NCBI RefSeq assembly: GCF_030398385.1
Contig: NZ_JAOAOQ010000013.1
Coordinates: 51,300 to 115,299, forward strand
Direction: 5' to 3'
DNA from: Aquibium sp. ELW1220
GTDB taxonomy: Bacteria > Pseudomonadota > Alphaproteobacteria > Rhizobiales > Rhizobiaceae
Length of the DNA: 64,000 nt
Shown here: in pieces, positions 17,228-25,220 of the stretch
Position numbering within the stretch: the first letter of the stretch is position 1
How the letters are laid out: every line of letters begins with the position of its first letter
Notes under the pieces: model-generated
Databases searched by the model: none
What the model was told of the DNA's origin: nothing
The model's input: only the letters and a program-made list of their open reading frames with translations
Position numbers and translations under genes: made by a program

Positions 17228-18250
17228 TCAGGTCCTGCCGTCGTGCCGATGCGCGGTCGTCTGTGCCGCGATGGCGAGACGGGTGACGGTCAGCGCATGG
17301 CCCGGCGGCATCGCGCTCGCCGTGCGGTCGCGGACGTCGTCCTGGAACCGTGCGAAGTAGGTCAGCGGTTCGGCCGAGCAGTCGATGTGCCGGGCGCCCT
17401 TGCCGTCGACGAGGAAGAGGTGATCGGCGCCCGGGCGGCCGTCGAGGTCGACATATTTCCTGAGCTCGATGGTTCCGCCGGTGCCGAGCAGGAACAGGCG
17501 GCCGTCGCCCCAGGCCGGCAGGCCGTCCGGCGTGTACCAGTCGACGCGGATGAAGCCCGAGGCGTTGCCTGCGCGCAGCAGGATCTCGCCGAAATCGTCG
17601 AAGGCAGGTACATCCGGCAGTGCGTGGTTGGCGACGGTGCTCGCGACGATCCCGGCGGTGGCGTTGCCGGTGAAGTGCAGGAACTGGTCGATCTGGTGCG
17701 ACGCGATGTCTGTGAGGATGCCGCCGAAGGCTTCGGGCCGGAAGAACCATTCCGGGCGGATCTGCCGGTTGAGCCGGTGCGGCCCGAGGCCCGTGGTCTG
17801 CACCACGGTGCCGATGGCACCTTCCGCGACCAGCCGCGATGCCGTTTCGCAGGCCCTTACGACGAAGCGTTCGGAGAAGCAGATGGAGAAGATGCGCCCC
17901 GTCTCCTGCGCGACGCGCTCGATGGCGGCGACCTGCGCCTCGGTCACCGCGCCCGGCTTGTCGACCATGACGTCCTTGCCGGCACGCATCGCCGCGATCG
18001 CGACGTCCGCGCGGTCGACGGGGATCGCGGCGCAGACGACGAAATCGATCGACGGATCCTCCAGTAGCCGCTCGCGCTCCACCGGCCTCAGCTGCGGGAA
18101 GCGCTCGCGGAAACCGTCGAGGACGCGGGGGTCGCTGGTCCGGGGACAATAGCCGACGCATTCGGCGCCCGCCGCGACGTTCTCGGCGACGAGATGGTAG
18201 ATGTGGCGGTGGTCGAGACCGATCGCGGCGAAATACAGGCCGCGGCTCAT
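17228..18250 (-). CDS. Gfo/Idh/MocA-family oxidoreductase
   Basis: The 340-residue protein is an NAD(P)-dependent sugar-type oxidoreductase. The N-terminal Rossmann region starts at FAAIGLDHRHIYHLV, the cofactor/lysine motif reads DKPGAVT in place of EKP near residue 93, and the C-terminal GFO_IDH_MocA domain contains GGILTDIASHQIDQFLHF, where the catalytic histidine is expected. Its ATG overlaps the stop of the second oxidoreductase by 4 bp. It is the last gene of the TRAP operon. A role in oxidising a sugar or polyol acid is inferred. Confidence 0.9.
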   Translation of the reverse strand: MSRGLYFAAIGLDHRHIYHLVAENVAAGAECVGYCPRTSDPRVLDGFRERFPQLRPVERERLLEDPSIDFVVCAAIPVDRADVAIAAMRAGKDVMVDKPGAVTEAQVAAIERVAQETGRIFSICFSERFVVRACETASRLVAEGAIGTVVQTTGLGPHRLNRQIRPEWFFRPEAFGGILTDIASHQIDQFLHFTGNATAGIVASTVANHALPDVPAFDDFGEILLRAGNASGFIRVDWYTPDGLPAWGDGRLFLLGTGGTIELRKYVDLDGRPGADHLFLVDGKGARHIDCSAEPLTYFARFQDDVRDRTASAMPPGHALTVTRLAIAAQTTAHRHDGRT

Positions 18251-19275
18251 CGCGCGACCGTCGCAGGCGCGCCGGTGCGGCCGGTCTCGATCAGCGCATC
18301 GATGAGGCGGTGGACCTTGAGCGCTTCCTCGCCGCTCACCTTCGGCTGGCGTCCCTCGCGGATCGCTGCGGCGAAATCCGCCATGACGGCGCGGTGATAG
18401 TCGTGCGGGAAGGCCATCGGATCGGCGCCCGTGCCGCCGGCGCTCCGGTCTGCCTCGATCGCCACCTTGGGGCCGTCCTGCAGCTGCACCAGAAGTTCGG
18501 TTCCGGCGAGCCGCGCCGTGCCCTTTTCGCCCGTGACGACGATTTCCTCGAGGAAACCGGGATAGGCGGCGGTGGTCGCGTCGACGGTGCCCAAGGCGCC
18601 ATTGTCGAAGCGCATGGCCGCGCAGACCATGTCCTCTGTCTCCATGCGGTGGACCGGCGTCGTCGTGGCGAAGCCGGTGACGACATCGACCTGGCCCGCA
18701 AGCGACAGCATCAGGTCGAGCGTGTGGATGCCCTGCGAGATAAGGACGCCGCCGCCATCGCGGGCGAAGGAGCCGCGGCCCGGCTCGTCGTAATAGGATT
18801 GCGGCCGCCACAGCCGGATGGCCGTGGAGCAGCCGACGATGCGGCCGAGTTCGCCGTCGGCAAGCATCTGCGCGAGCTTCATGCCGGCCGGGCGGAAGCG
18901 GTGCTGGAGCACGACCCCCATGGTGACGCCGGCCCGCCGGCACCCCTCCACCAGTTCGACGGCGCGGGCGGTGGTGATGTCGAGCGGCTTTTCCATCAGG
19001 ACATGCTTGCCTGCGGCCGCGCACGCCAGGCCGATGTCGCGATGGGTGTTGGCGGGCGTGAAGACCGCCACCGCCTCGACGCTCGCGTCGTTCAGGATCG
19101 TTTCGAGGCTGTCGCAGGTCGGGAACGGGAACCTGTCGGAAAACGCCCGGCGGCGTGCCTCGCTCGGGCTGAAGGCGTGGACCACCTCGATCCCGTCGGC
19201 AAGATCCACCAGGCCCCGGGCATGGGGGGTGACCGCCATGCCGAGGCCGACGATTGCGATGCGTGTCTTCTTCAC
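18247..19275 (-). CDS. Gfo/Idh/MocA-family oxidoreductase
   Basis: The 342-residue enzyme has RIAIVGLGMAVTPHARGL at the start, the catalytic-lysine motif EKPLDIT near residue 95, and GGGVLISQGIHTLDLMLSL with the conserved histidine near 180. I take the GTG at 19275 because GAGG lies 7 bases upstream and the family domain begins at once; an ATG 14 codons earlier lies inside the TRAP gene end. It is 26 bp after the TRAP permease gene and coupled to the next oxidoreductase. The pair probably carries out successive or reversible oxidation of the imported carbohydrate. Confidence 0.9.
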   Translation of the reverse strand: MKKTRIAIVGLGMAVTPHARGLVDLADGIEVVHAFSPSEARRRAFSDRFPFPTCDSLETILNDASVEAVAVFTPANTHRDIGLACAAAGKHVLMEKPLDITTARAVELVEGCRRAGVTMGVVLQHRFRPAGMKLAQMLADGELGRIVGCSTAIRLWRPQSYYDEPGRGSFARDGGGVLISQGIHTLDLMLSLAGQVDVVTGFATTTPVHRMETEDMVCAAMRFDNGALGTVDATTAAYPGFLEEIVVTGEKGTARLAGTELLVQLQDGPKVAIEADRSAGGTGADPMAFPHDYHRAVMADFAAAIREGRQPKVSGEEALKVHRLIDALIETGRTGAPATVAR

Positions 19276-19301
19276 CTGTCCAACCTCTGAAATGTCGAAT
19301 G

Positions 19302-21179
19302 TCAGGGGCCGAGCCATTTGACGGGCAGCAGCGTGAAGCCGGGTACATACGTGATCAGGAGGAGCACGCCTACCAGGGCCAGGATGAAGGGTATGATCGC
19401 CTTGAAGGTCTCGGTCTGGTTGGCGCCGCCGACGCGGGCGGTGGTGAAGACCAGCACGCCGAGCGGGGGGGTGAGAGCGCCGATGACCAGGTTCATGACG
19501 ATGACGATGCCGAAATGGATCGGGTCGACGCCCGCCGCGATCACCAGCGGCACGAGGATCGGCACCAGGATCACGAGCGAGGCGATCATTTCCATGAACA
19601 GCCCGACGATCAGCAGGAAGAGGTTGATCGCCAGCATCAGCAGCACCGGCGTCGAGACGAGCCCCGACAGTTCCTGCGCGATCTTCTGCGGCACCTGTTC
19701 GAAGGCCAGCACCCAGGCGAAGGGGGCGGCGGCGGCGATGATGACGACGATGACGACGGTGTCGAAGACCGATTCGCGGATCGCCGCCAGGAGGTTCGAC
19801 GGCGTCAGCTTGCGATAGAGCAGGGCTCCGCACAGCAGGGCATAGAGGAAGGCGATGGCGCCGGCCTCCGTGGCGGTGAACATGCCGAAGCGCACGCCGC
19901 CGACGATGATCACGGGAAGGATGAGCGCCGGGATCGCCAGGCCGAGCGACGTCATGCGCTGCCGCAGCGAGGCTTTCGGAATGTCGCCGCCATAGCCGCG
20001 CAGCCGCGACAGCACGTAGACGACCAGCATCAGGGATGCGGCGACCATCAGCCCCGGAACGATGGTGGCGACGAACAGCGCGCCCACGGACACGGAGGCG
20101 AGCGCGGCGTAAATGATGAGGCCGAGGCTCGGCGGGATGAGGTTGGCGAGCGTCGCGCTGGCCGCGGTCAAGGCGGCGCTGAAGGGCCGACCGTAGCCGC
20201 GCCTGGCCATTTCCGGCACCATCAGCTTGGCGATCGTCGAGGCGTCGGCCGTCGACGATCCGGAAATGCCGGCGAGCATGGTGTTGGTGATGACGTTGGC
20301 CTGCCCCAGCCCGCCGCGAAGGTGGCCGACGAGCTGCATGGCGAGATCGACCAGGCGCGGCGTGATGCCGCCCGCGTTCATCACCGCTGCGGCGAGGATG
20401 AAGAAGGGAATGGCGAGCAGCGTGAAGGAATTGAGCGCCGCGCCCATGTTCTGCGAGATGGTGACGAGCAGGATGGGGTTGAAGGCGGCGAATGCCGCGA
20501 AGGCCCCGAAAGACAGCGCGAAGGCAACCGGTACGCCGATGACGATGGACACGATGCCGACCAGAACGAGGACGACCGCACTGCCGCTCTCGCCATAGAC
20601 GCTGGAGGCGCCCAGGCGGATCATGAGATAGAGCGCCAGACCGCCGGCGATGACGGCAACGCCCTGGAGGAGGCTGCGTCCGGGTCTCGGCCAGAACAGG
20701 AAGAACAGGTTCAGCGCACCGCCGACCGGTACGGCGAGGAAGAAGTACTTCATCGGCCATTGCAGCGCCGGCGACGCCGAGATCGCGCGGCTGACATAGT
20801 CTGAGCCGTGCATGACCAGCATGATGCTGGCCGCGGCCATGACGGCGCGGTTGAAGACGAGCAGCATCTGCCGGGGCCGCTCGGGAAGGGCGCGGGTGAC
20901 GACGTCGATGGCGATGTGGGCGTCGCGCCCGGTCGCGACCGCCATGCCGAGGAAGACCGCCCAGGCGAAGACCCAGGTGGCGAACTCCTCCGGCCAGGGC
21001 AGGCCGGAGTTGAAGCCGTAGCGCAAGACCACCTGCAGGGACGCGACCGCGACCGCAGCCAGCATCAGCCCGACGCAGAGCGCCTCCAGCACGCGGTCGA
21101 CGATCCGCGCGAAGCCTGCCAGCGACGTGTCGGCCGCCGCACCTTCCGGTGCGGCGTCGGCATCGGCATTCATCGCCAT
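19302..21179 (-). CDS. TRAP transporter fused DctQ-DctM membrane protein
   Basis: This 625-residue protein fuses the small TRAP subunit (DctQ, about residues 20-175, with PWPEEFATWVFAWAVFLGMA) to the large channel subunit (DctM, about 195-620). DctM hallmarks include IPFFILAAAVMNAGGI, AGISGSSTADASTIAKLMVP and TPPLGVLVFTTARVG. TRAP systems use ion gradients to import organic acids and related solutes via a periplasmic binding protein. Natural DctQM fusions are well known. It starts 10 bp after the DctP gene, and the ATG at 21179 is one of two near the start (the other at 21173). Confidence 0.93.
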   Translation of the reverse strand: MAMNADADAAPEGAAADTSLAGFARIVDRVLEALCVGLMLAAVAVASLQVVLRYGFNSGLPWPEEFATWVFAWAVFLGMAVATGRDAHIAIDVVTRALPERPRQMLLVFNRAVMAAASIMLVMHGSDYVSRAISASPALQWPMKYFFLAVPVGGALNLFFLFWPRPGRSLLQGVAVIAGGLALYLMIRLGASSVYGESGSAVVLVLVGIVSIVIGVPVAFALSFGAFAAFAAFNPILLVTISQNMGAALNSFTLLAIPFFILAAAVMNAGGITPRLVDLAMQLVGHLRGGLGQANVITNTMLAGISGSSTADASTIAKLMVPEMARRGYGRPFSAALTAASATLANLIPPSLGLIIYAALASVSVGALFVATIVPGLMVAASLMLVVYVLSRLRGYGGDIPKASLRQRMTSLGLAIPALILPVIIVGGVRFGMFTATEAGAIAFLYALLCGALLYRKLTPSNLLAAIRESVFDTVVIVVIIAAAAPFAWVLAFEQVPQKIAQELSGLVSTPVLLMLAINLFLLIVGLFMEMIASLVILVPILVPLVIAAGVDPIHFGIVIVMNLVIGALTPPLGVLVFTTARVGGANQTETFKAIIPFILALVGVLLLITYVPGFTLLPVKWLGP

Positions 21180-21189
21180 GCGTCTGATC

Positions 21190-22215
21190 TCAACCCAGCG
21201 CCTGGATGGCCTTGATCATCGCGGCGGTCTCGGGGCTCTTGGACCCGAACTCGTCGAAGAGCTTCGCGGTCTGCGCCTCCATCTTCGCGAGTTCCTCCGC
21301 GGGCAGCTGCTGGACCGTGACGCCGAGGCCCTTGAGGTCTTCCAGCGTCTTGGCGGCATTGGCGCGGTTCACGGTGCGCTGCTCGGCGAAGGCTTCCTTC
21401 GCGGAGGTGCGGACGAGATCGCGCAGGTCTTCCGGCAGGCTGTCCAGCCAGGCGGCGTTGACGCGCACGGCCTTGGGCAGGAACCAGTGGCCGGTCAGGG
21501 TGAGATTGCTGGCCTGCTCGTGGAACTTGAAGCCGACGATTGAGAACACGTCGGAATCGATGGCGTCGATGATGCCGGTCGAGAGCGCGGAATACTGCTC
21601 GGAATAGGGCAGCGGCGTCGGCGCGGCGCCCAGCAGCGACCAGAAATCGACCCAGATACGCAGCTGCGGCACGCGGATCTTCAGGCCCGCGAGATCGGCC
21701 AGGTTGCCCACCGGGCGCTTGGACAGGATGTGGCGGAAGCCGGTCTCACCATAGGCGACGAATTCGACGCCGGTCTTGGCGCGGGCGATGTCGGAGCATT
21801 TCTGGCCGAGTTCGCCCTGCAGGACGGCGTCGACATGCGCCTCGTTCTTGTAGATGAAGCCCGGCGCTCCGCCGAAGGCCGCGATCTCGGGGGCGATGGC
21901 CTCTTCCGAATCCGGACCGGCGGTGGTGACCTGGATGGTGCCGATGCGGCTTCCTTCGAGCGCCTCGGCGAGGCCGCCGAGCTGGGCGGCGGGAAAGTGC
22001 TGGGCGTCGATGCGCCCCCCGCTCTTCTCGTTGAGCACCTTGGCCCATGCGTCGAAGGCGTTGGTGATCGGCGTGCCGACGCCCTCGGTATGGGCGATCT
22101 TGCAGACGTATTTCTCCTGCGCGCGCGCATCGCGGATGAATGCCGGCATCGCCAGGGCGGCGGTTCCGACGGCGATGAAGCCGCGCCTCGAGATATGTGT
22201 ACGCATGGCGGTCAT
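21190..22215 (-). CDS. TRAP transporter substrate-binding protein (DctP)
   Basis: The 341-residue periplasmic protein has a twin-arginine-like signal (SRRGFIAVGTAALAMPAF, cleavage near ARAQ). It then carries the DctP fold with the conserved arginine-containing segment GLKIRVPQLRIWVDFWSLLGAAPTPLPYSE. The arginine before VP is the usual carboxylate ligand, so the substrate is probably an organic or sugar acid. The start at 22215 has a second ATG three codons later. The gene is first in the operon, and the promoter should lie in 22216-22382 opposite the GntR gene. Confidence 0.92.
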   Translation of the reverse strand: MTAMRTHISRRGFIAVGTAALAMPAFIRDARAQEKYVCKIAHTEGVGTPITNAFDAWAKVLNEKSGGRIDAQHFPAAQLGGLAEALEGSRIGTIQVTTAGPDSEEAIAPEIAAFGGAPGFIYKNEAHVDAVLQGELGQKCSDIARAKTGVEFVAYGETGFRHILSKRPVGNLADLAGLKIRVPQLRIWVDFWSLLGAAPTPLPYSEQYSALSTGIIDAIDSDVFSIVGFKFHEQASNLTLTGHWFLPKAVRVNAAWLDSLPEDLRDLVRTSAKEAFAEQRTVNRANAAKTLEDLKGLGVTVQQLPAEELAKMEAQTAKLFDEFGSKSPETAAMIKAIQALG

Positions 22216-22257
22216 TGTTTCCTCCCTCGGACGTCCTTTGGTGTCTCATCCCCATGC

Positions 22258-22285
22258 TTGCGGTATGGCACCATACTGGTAGGAT
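22258..22285 (+). promoter_or_regulatory. Candidate GntR-gene promoter with operator palindrome
   Basis: TTGCGG (22258-22263), a 16-base spacer and TAGGAT (22280-22285) fit a sigma-70 promoter on the plus strand. The spacer contains GTATGG-CA-CCATAC (22263-22276), a dyad of the size GntR/FadR-type regulators bind. Binding there would block this promoter and could also influence the divergent TRAP operon. Confidence 0.4.
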
Positions 22286-22382
22286 ACATCGTCGAGCGGC
22301 CAGCGCAAGTGTGGTCGGACCAGTTGCAGGAAATCACCGTATCGCCCGGCGAAGCTGCGCGGGCTTCGGAGGATGGTGACGC

Positions 22383-23102
22383 ATGGACATCGCGCTGCGC
22401 GCCAGGGAGCCCATCGCGCCCCAGCTCTTCTCCGCCTTGCGGCAGGGTATCGTCGAATTGCGCCTGCGGCCCGGCGAAGCCCTGTCGGAAAGCGACATCG
22501 CCGGCCGGTTCGGCGTCAGCCGGCAGCCGGTGCGCGAGGCCTTCATCAAGCTGTCCGAGGCCGGGCTCGTCGAGATCCGGCCGAGCCGCGGCACCTACGT
22601 CATGAAGATCTCGGCGCGCGAGCTCGCCAATGCGCGGTTCGTACGCGAGGCGATCGAATGCGACATCGCCAGCAATGCCGGGCGGCTGGCCGGACCAGAA
22701 CATGTCGAGACACTGCGCCGGCACCTCGATCGACAGCGGGTCGCCGCCGCGCACAACGACTACCGCAGCTTCAACGACCTCGACGAAGCCTTCCACCGCG
22801 CCATCGCCGACATCGTCGACTGCGACTATGCCTGGCGGATAGTCGAGAGTGCGCGGGTGCAGACCGACCGCGTGCGCTTCCTCAGCCTCCCCGACGCGTC
22901 GCCGATGCCGCTGCTGATCCGCCAGCACGAGGCGATCGTGGAGCGCCTGGCCGCCAACGATCCCGACGGCACGGAAGCGGCGATGCGCAGGCATCTGCGG
23001 GAGATCCTTGTGGCGCTGCCGCAGATCGCCGCCGCCCATCCCGACCTGTTCGCCGACACCGAACTGCCGGCGCACTCCACCGGTCTCGCTCCGGTCGACT
23101 GA
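22383..23102 (+). CDS. GntR-family transcriptional regulator (FadR/FCD type)
   Basis: The 239-residue protein has a winged helix-turn-helix (LSESDIAGRFGVSRQPVREA near residues 34-53, ending GLVEIRPSRGTYV). The rest is an all-helical FCD ligand domain with the metal-binding histidine pattern (EAFHRAI, RQHEAIVERL). FCD regulators usually repress uptake and catabolism of sugar acids until the ligand appears. It is divergent from the TRAP operon and immediately upstream of the DUF6807 gene, so it probably controls both arms. Confidence 0.93.
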   Translation: MDIALRAREPIAPQLFSALRQGIVELRLRPGEALSESDIAGRFGVSRQPVREAFIKLSEAGLVEIRPSRGTYVMKISARELANARFVREAIECDIASNAGRLAGPEHVETLRRHLDRQRVAAAHNDYRSFNDLDEAFHRAIADIVDCDYAWRIVESARVQTDRVRFLSLPDASPMPLLIRQHEAIVERLAANDPDGTEAAMRRHLREILVALPQIAAAHPDLFADTELPAHSTGLAPVD

Positions 23103-23105
23103 GCC

Positions 23106-24011
23106 ATGGCCGGTTTCACCCTGGAATCCGACGCGATCGTCCTGCCGGCAGGCGCCTGGGCGAAGACACATCGGCTGCGGCTGCGCCATGACGGCGCCAG
23201 CGTGCTGGCGCTGACGCAGGGACCGTTCCGGCCCTATCTGCACCCGCTGTCGACGCCCGCCGGCTATTGCGTGACGGCCGAGCGGCCCGCCGACCACCCG
23301 CACCACAGCGGGCTCTGGATCGGCGCGGACCATGTCCATGCGCAGGTGCCGGCCGCGCATGGGATGATCGAGGAATACACCTACAATTTCTATGTCGACG
23401 AGACCTTCCAGGGCCGGGCGCCCGGTTGCGTCGTCGAAACCGAGCGGAACGGCGAGGCCCTGGACGATGGCCGGTTCCGCATCGTGCAGCGGATGGACTG
23501 GCGCGGGCCGGCGGAATGGGCGGCGCCCGGAGGCAGGCGCGTGGCGGTCGAGACGCGCACGACCACCGTCGAGACCGGACGGCAGCGTCACCGCATCGAG
23601 GTGACCTCGCGGCTCGAATGCGGCGATTTCGCATTGAAGCTCGGTCCCACCCGCCATGCCTGGTTCAACGTGCGGGTGGCCGAGACGATGATCGTGGGCA
23701 ATGGCGGCGCCGTTATCGACGACAGGGGCCGCAGCGGCGGCGTCGCGGTCAGCGGGGCGGGCGCGCGCTGGATCGATTTCACCGGTCCGGTCGGCGGTGG
23801 CGCGGTGGCCGGGGTGAGCGTCATCCCGCACCGGGTCGCTGCGCGGGCGCCGTTCTGGTTCGTTGCCGACTGGGGCGTCGTCACCGTCGGACCGTTCCGC
23901 GAGGCAGCGCTGGTGCTGGCTCGCGGGGAGATCTTCGAGAGCCGCTTCACGGTGCTTCTGCACGACGGTCCCGCCGACGTCGACGAGATCGAAGGGATTG
24001 CCGCGGCCTGA
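23106..24011 (+). CDS. DUF6807 (PmoA-like) family protein
   Basis: The 301-residue protein begins 3 bp after the GntR stop. It contains the family hallmark ADHPHHSGLWIGADHVH near residues 62-78, a histidine-rich segment, within a beta-rich protein, and a second conserved region LKLGPTRHAWFNVRVAE. Annotated relatives are called methane oxygenase PmoA, although they resemble carbohydrate-associated beta proteins more than methane monooxygenase. No reaction is established. The context (TRAP, MocA enzymes, GntR) suggests a step in sugar-derivative catabolism. Confidence 0.82.
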   Translation: MAGFTLESDAIVLPAGAWAKTHRLRLRHDGASVLALTQGPFRPYLHPLSTPAGYCVTAERPADHPHHSGLWIGADHVHAQVPAAHGMIEEYTYNFYVDETFQGRAPGCVVETERNGEALDDGRFRIVQRMDWRGPAEWAAPGGRRVAVETRTTTVETGRQRHRIEVTSRLECGDFALKLGPTRHAWFNVRVAETMIVGNGGAVIDDRGRSGGVAVSGAGARWIDFTGPVGGGAVAGVSVIPHRVAARAPFWFVADWGVVTVGPFREAALVLARGEIFESRFTVLLHDGPADVDEIEGIAAA

Positions 24012-24033
24012 GACGCGGAAGGGGAGGACAGAC

Positions 24034-24801
24034 TTGCTCATCGCACGCTACCGGATCGGCGCCGCCGTCCACCATGGAGTGCTCGAAGACGACCGGCTGC
24101 ACCGGCTGGCCGGATCGCCCTTCGCGTCGCTGGCGCGGGCCGGCATCACCGACAGCCTCGCCGACGCGACGCTGCTGGCGCCCGTCGAGCCGCCGCGAAT
24201 CTTCGGCGTCGGGCTCAACTACGTGGCCCACATCGAGGAATCGGGCGCCAAGACGCCGGTGCGGCCGCTGTTCTTCATGAAGCCCCCGACCACGGTGGTC
24301 GGACCGGGCGCGCCGATCGTCTATCCGCGCGAAGGCCGCAACGTGCATTTCGAGGCCGAGCTTGCCGTCGTCATCGGCCGCGCGGGCCGACGCATTGCGC
24401 CGGAGGCCGCGCTCGACCACGTGCTCGGCTACACCTGCGCCAACGACGTTTCCGAGCGGGTGATCCAGAAGGAGGAGATGGACCAGGGCGCATTGCTGGT
24501 CGGCAAGGGCTACGACAGTTTCTGTCCGCTCGGCCCGGTCATCGCGACCGGCCTCGATCCTGCCGGACTGCTGCTCGGCGCGCGAGTGAATGGCGTCGAG
24601 CGCCAGTCGAGCTCGACATCGGACCTCCTGTTCGGGGTGGCGGCGCTGGTGTCCTATCTCAGTTCGGCGATCAGCCTGCTGCCCGGCGACGTCATCATCA
24701 CCGGGACCCCGTCCGGCGTCGGGCCGATCGAGCCGGGAGACAGCGTGGACGTCTGGGTCGAAAGCGTCGGCACGCTGACGAATCCGGTGGTCGCGGAATA
24801 G
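24034..24801 (+). CDS. Fumarylacetoacetate hydrolase-family protein
   Basis: The 255-residue enzyme has the FAH fold, with GVGLNYVAHIEES, FMKPPTTVVGPGAPI and the metal-binding HFEAELAVVIGR, plus GYTCANDVSERVIQ and ITGTPSGVGPI at the C-terminus. Relatives hydrolyse C-C bonds in acylpyruvates or dehydrate and decarboxylate 2-keto-3-deoxy sugar acids. I start at the TTG at 24034 because GGGGAGG lies 7 bases upstream; upstream in-frame codons run into the DUF6807 gene. A keto-deoxy sugar acid lyase or hydrolase would complete the pathway implied by the two MocA oxidoreductases. Confidence 0.88.
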   Translation: MLIARYRIGAAVHHGVLEDDRLHRLAGSPFASLARAGITDSLADATLLAPVEPPRIFGVGLNYVAHIEESGAKTPVRPLFFMKPPTTVVGPGAPIVYPREGRNVHFEAELAVVIGRAGRRIAPEAALDHVLGYTCANDVSERVIQKEEMDQGALLVGKGYDSFCPLGPVIATGLDPAGLLLGARVNGVERQSSSTSDLLFGVAALVSYLSSAISLLPGDVIITGTPSGVGPIEPGDSVDVWVESVGTLTNPVVAE

Positions 24802-24895
24802 CTGGACCGTCGAGGCTGCTGGACGGACCGTTTCGCGACCGGGAGATTTACCCGGGGAGTGCGTTCCCGCGGTTTCCCGGGGAGCGGTTCGACGG

Positions 24896-25150
24896 TCAGC
24901 TTCGACGCGCGGCGAGCAGCCAGAAGAGGTGGGCGGCGAAGGAGGCGGCGAGCGCAAGCAGGATCGGAACGGCGCCATGGCCGCGCAGGGCGAGGCCGAG
25001 TGCTGTCAGGATCATGATGCCGGCGAGGCCATTGGCGGCGAAGGCCGTGCGTCCCGGATTGCCGCTCAGCCAGACGATGACGACCTCCGTGGCGATGATG
25101 GCCGCGGCGATGACCGCGACGGCTCCGGTTTCCACAAGGGCGATCAGCAC
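24896..25150 (-). CDS. Small membrane protein of unknown function downstream of bchP
   Basis: This is an 84-residue reading frame starting at GTG 25150, with three hydrophobic segments (about residues 3-27, 37-57 and 61-79) and a basic C-terminus (ARRS). I do not recognise a family. It lies 70 bp after bchP on the same strand, at the end of the bchG-bchP unit, a place where Rhodobacter carries idi. The ribosome site is poor, and codon use agrees with its neighbours. The gene call is plausible but not secure. Confidence 0.5.
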   Translation of the reverse strand: MLIALVETGAVAVIAAAIIATEVVIVWLSGNPGRTAFAANGLAGIMILTALGLALRGHGAVPILLALAASFAAHLFWLLAARRS

Positions 25151-25220
25151 GGGAGAGCTCGCGCCGGTTCGCGGCGCAGGGCGCCGTCGCAGGGCATCGC
25201 GATCGGTCGCGACGGGCGCA

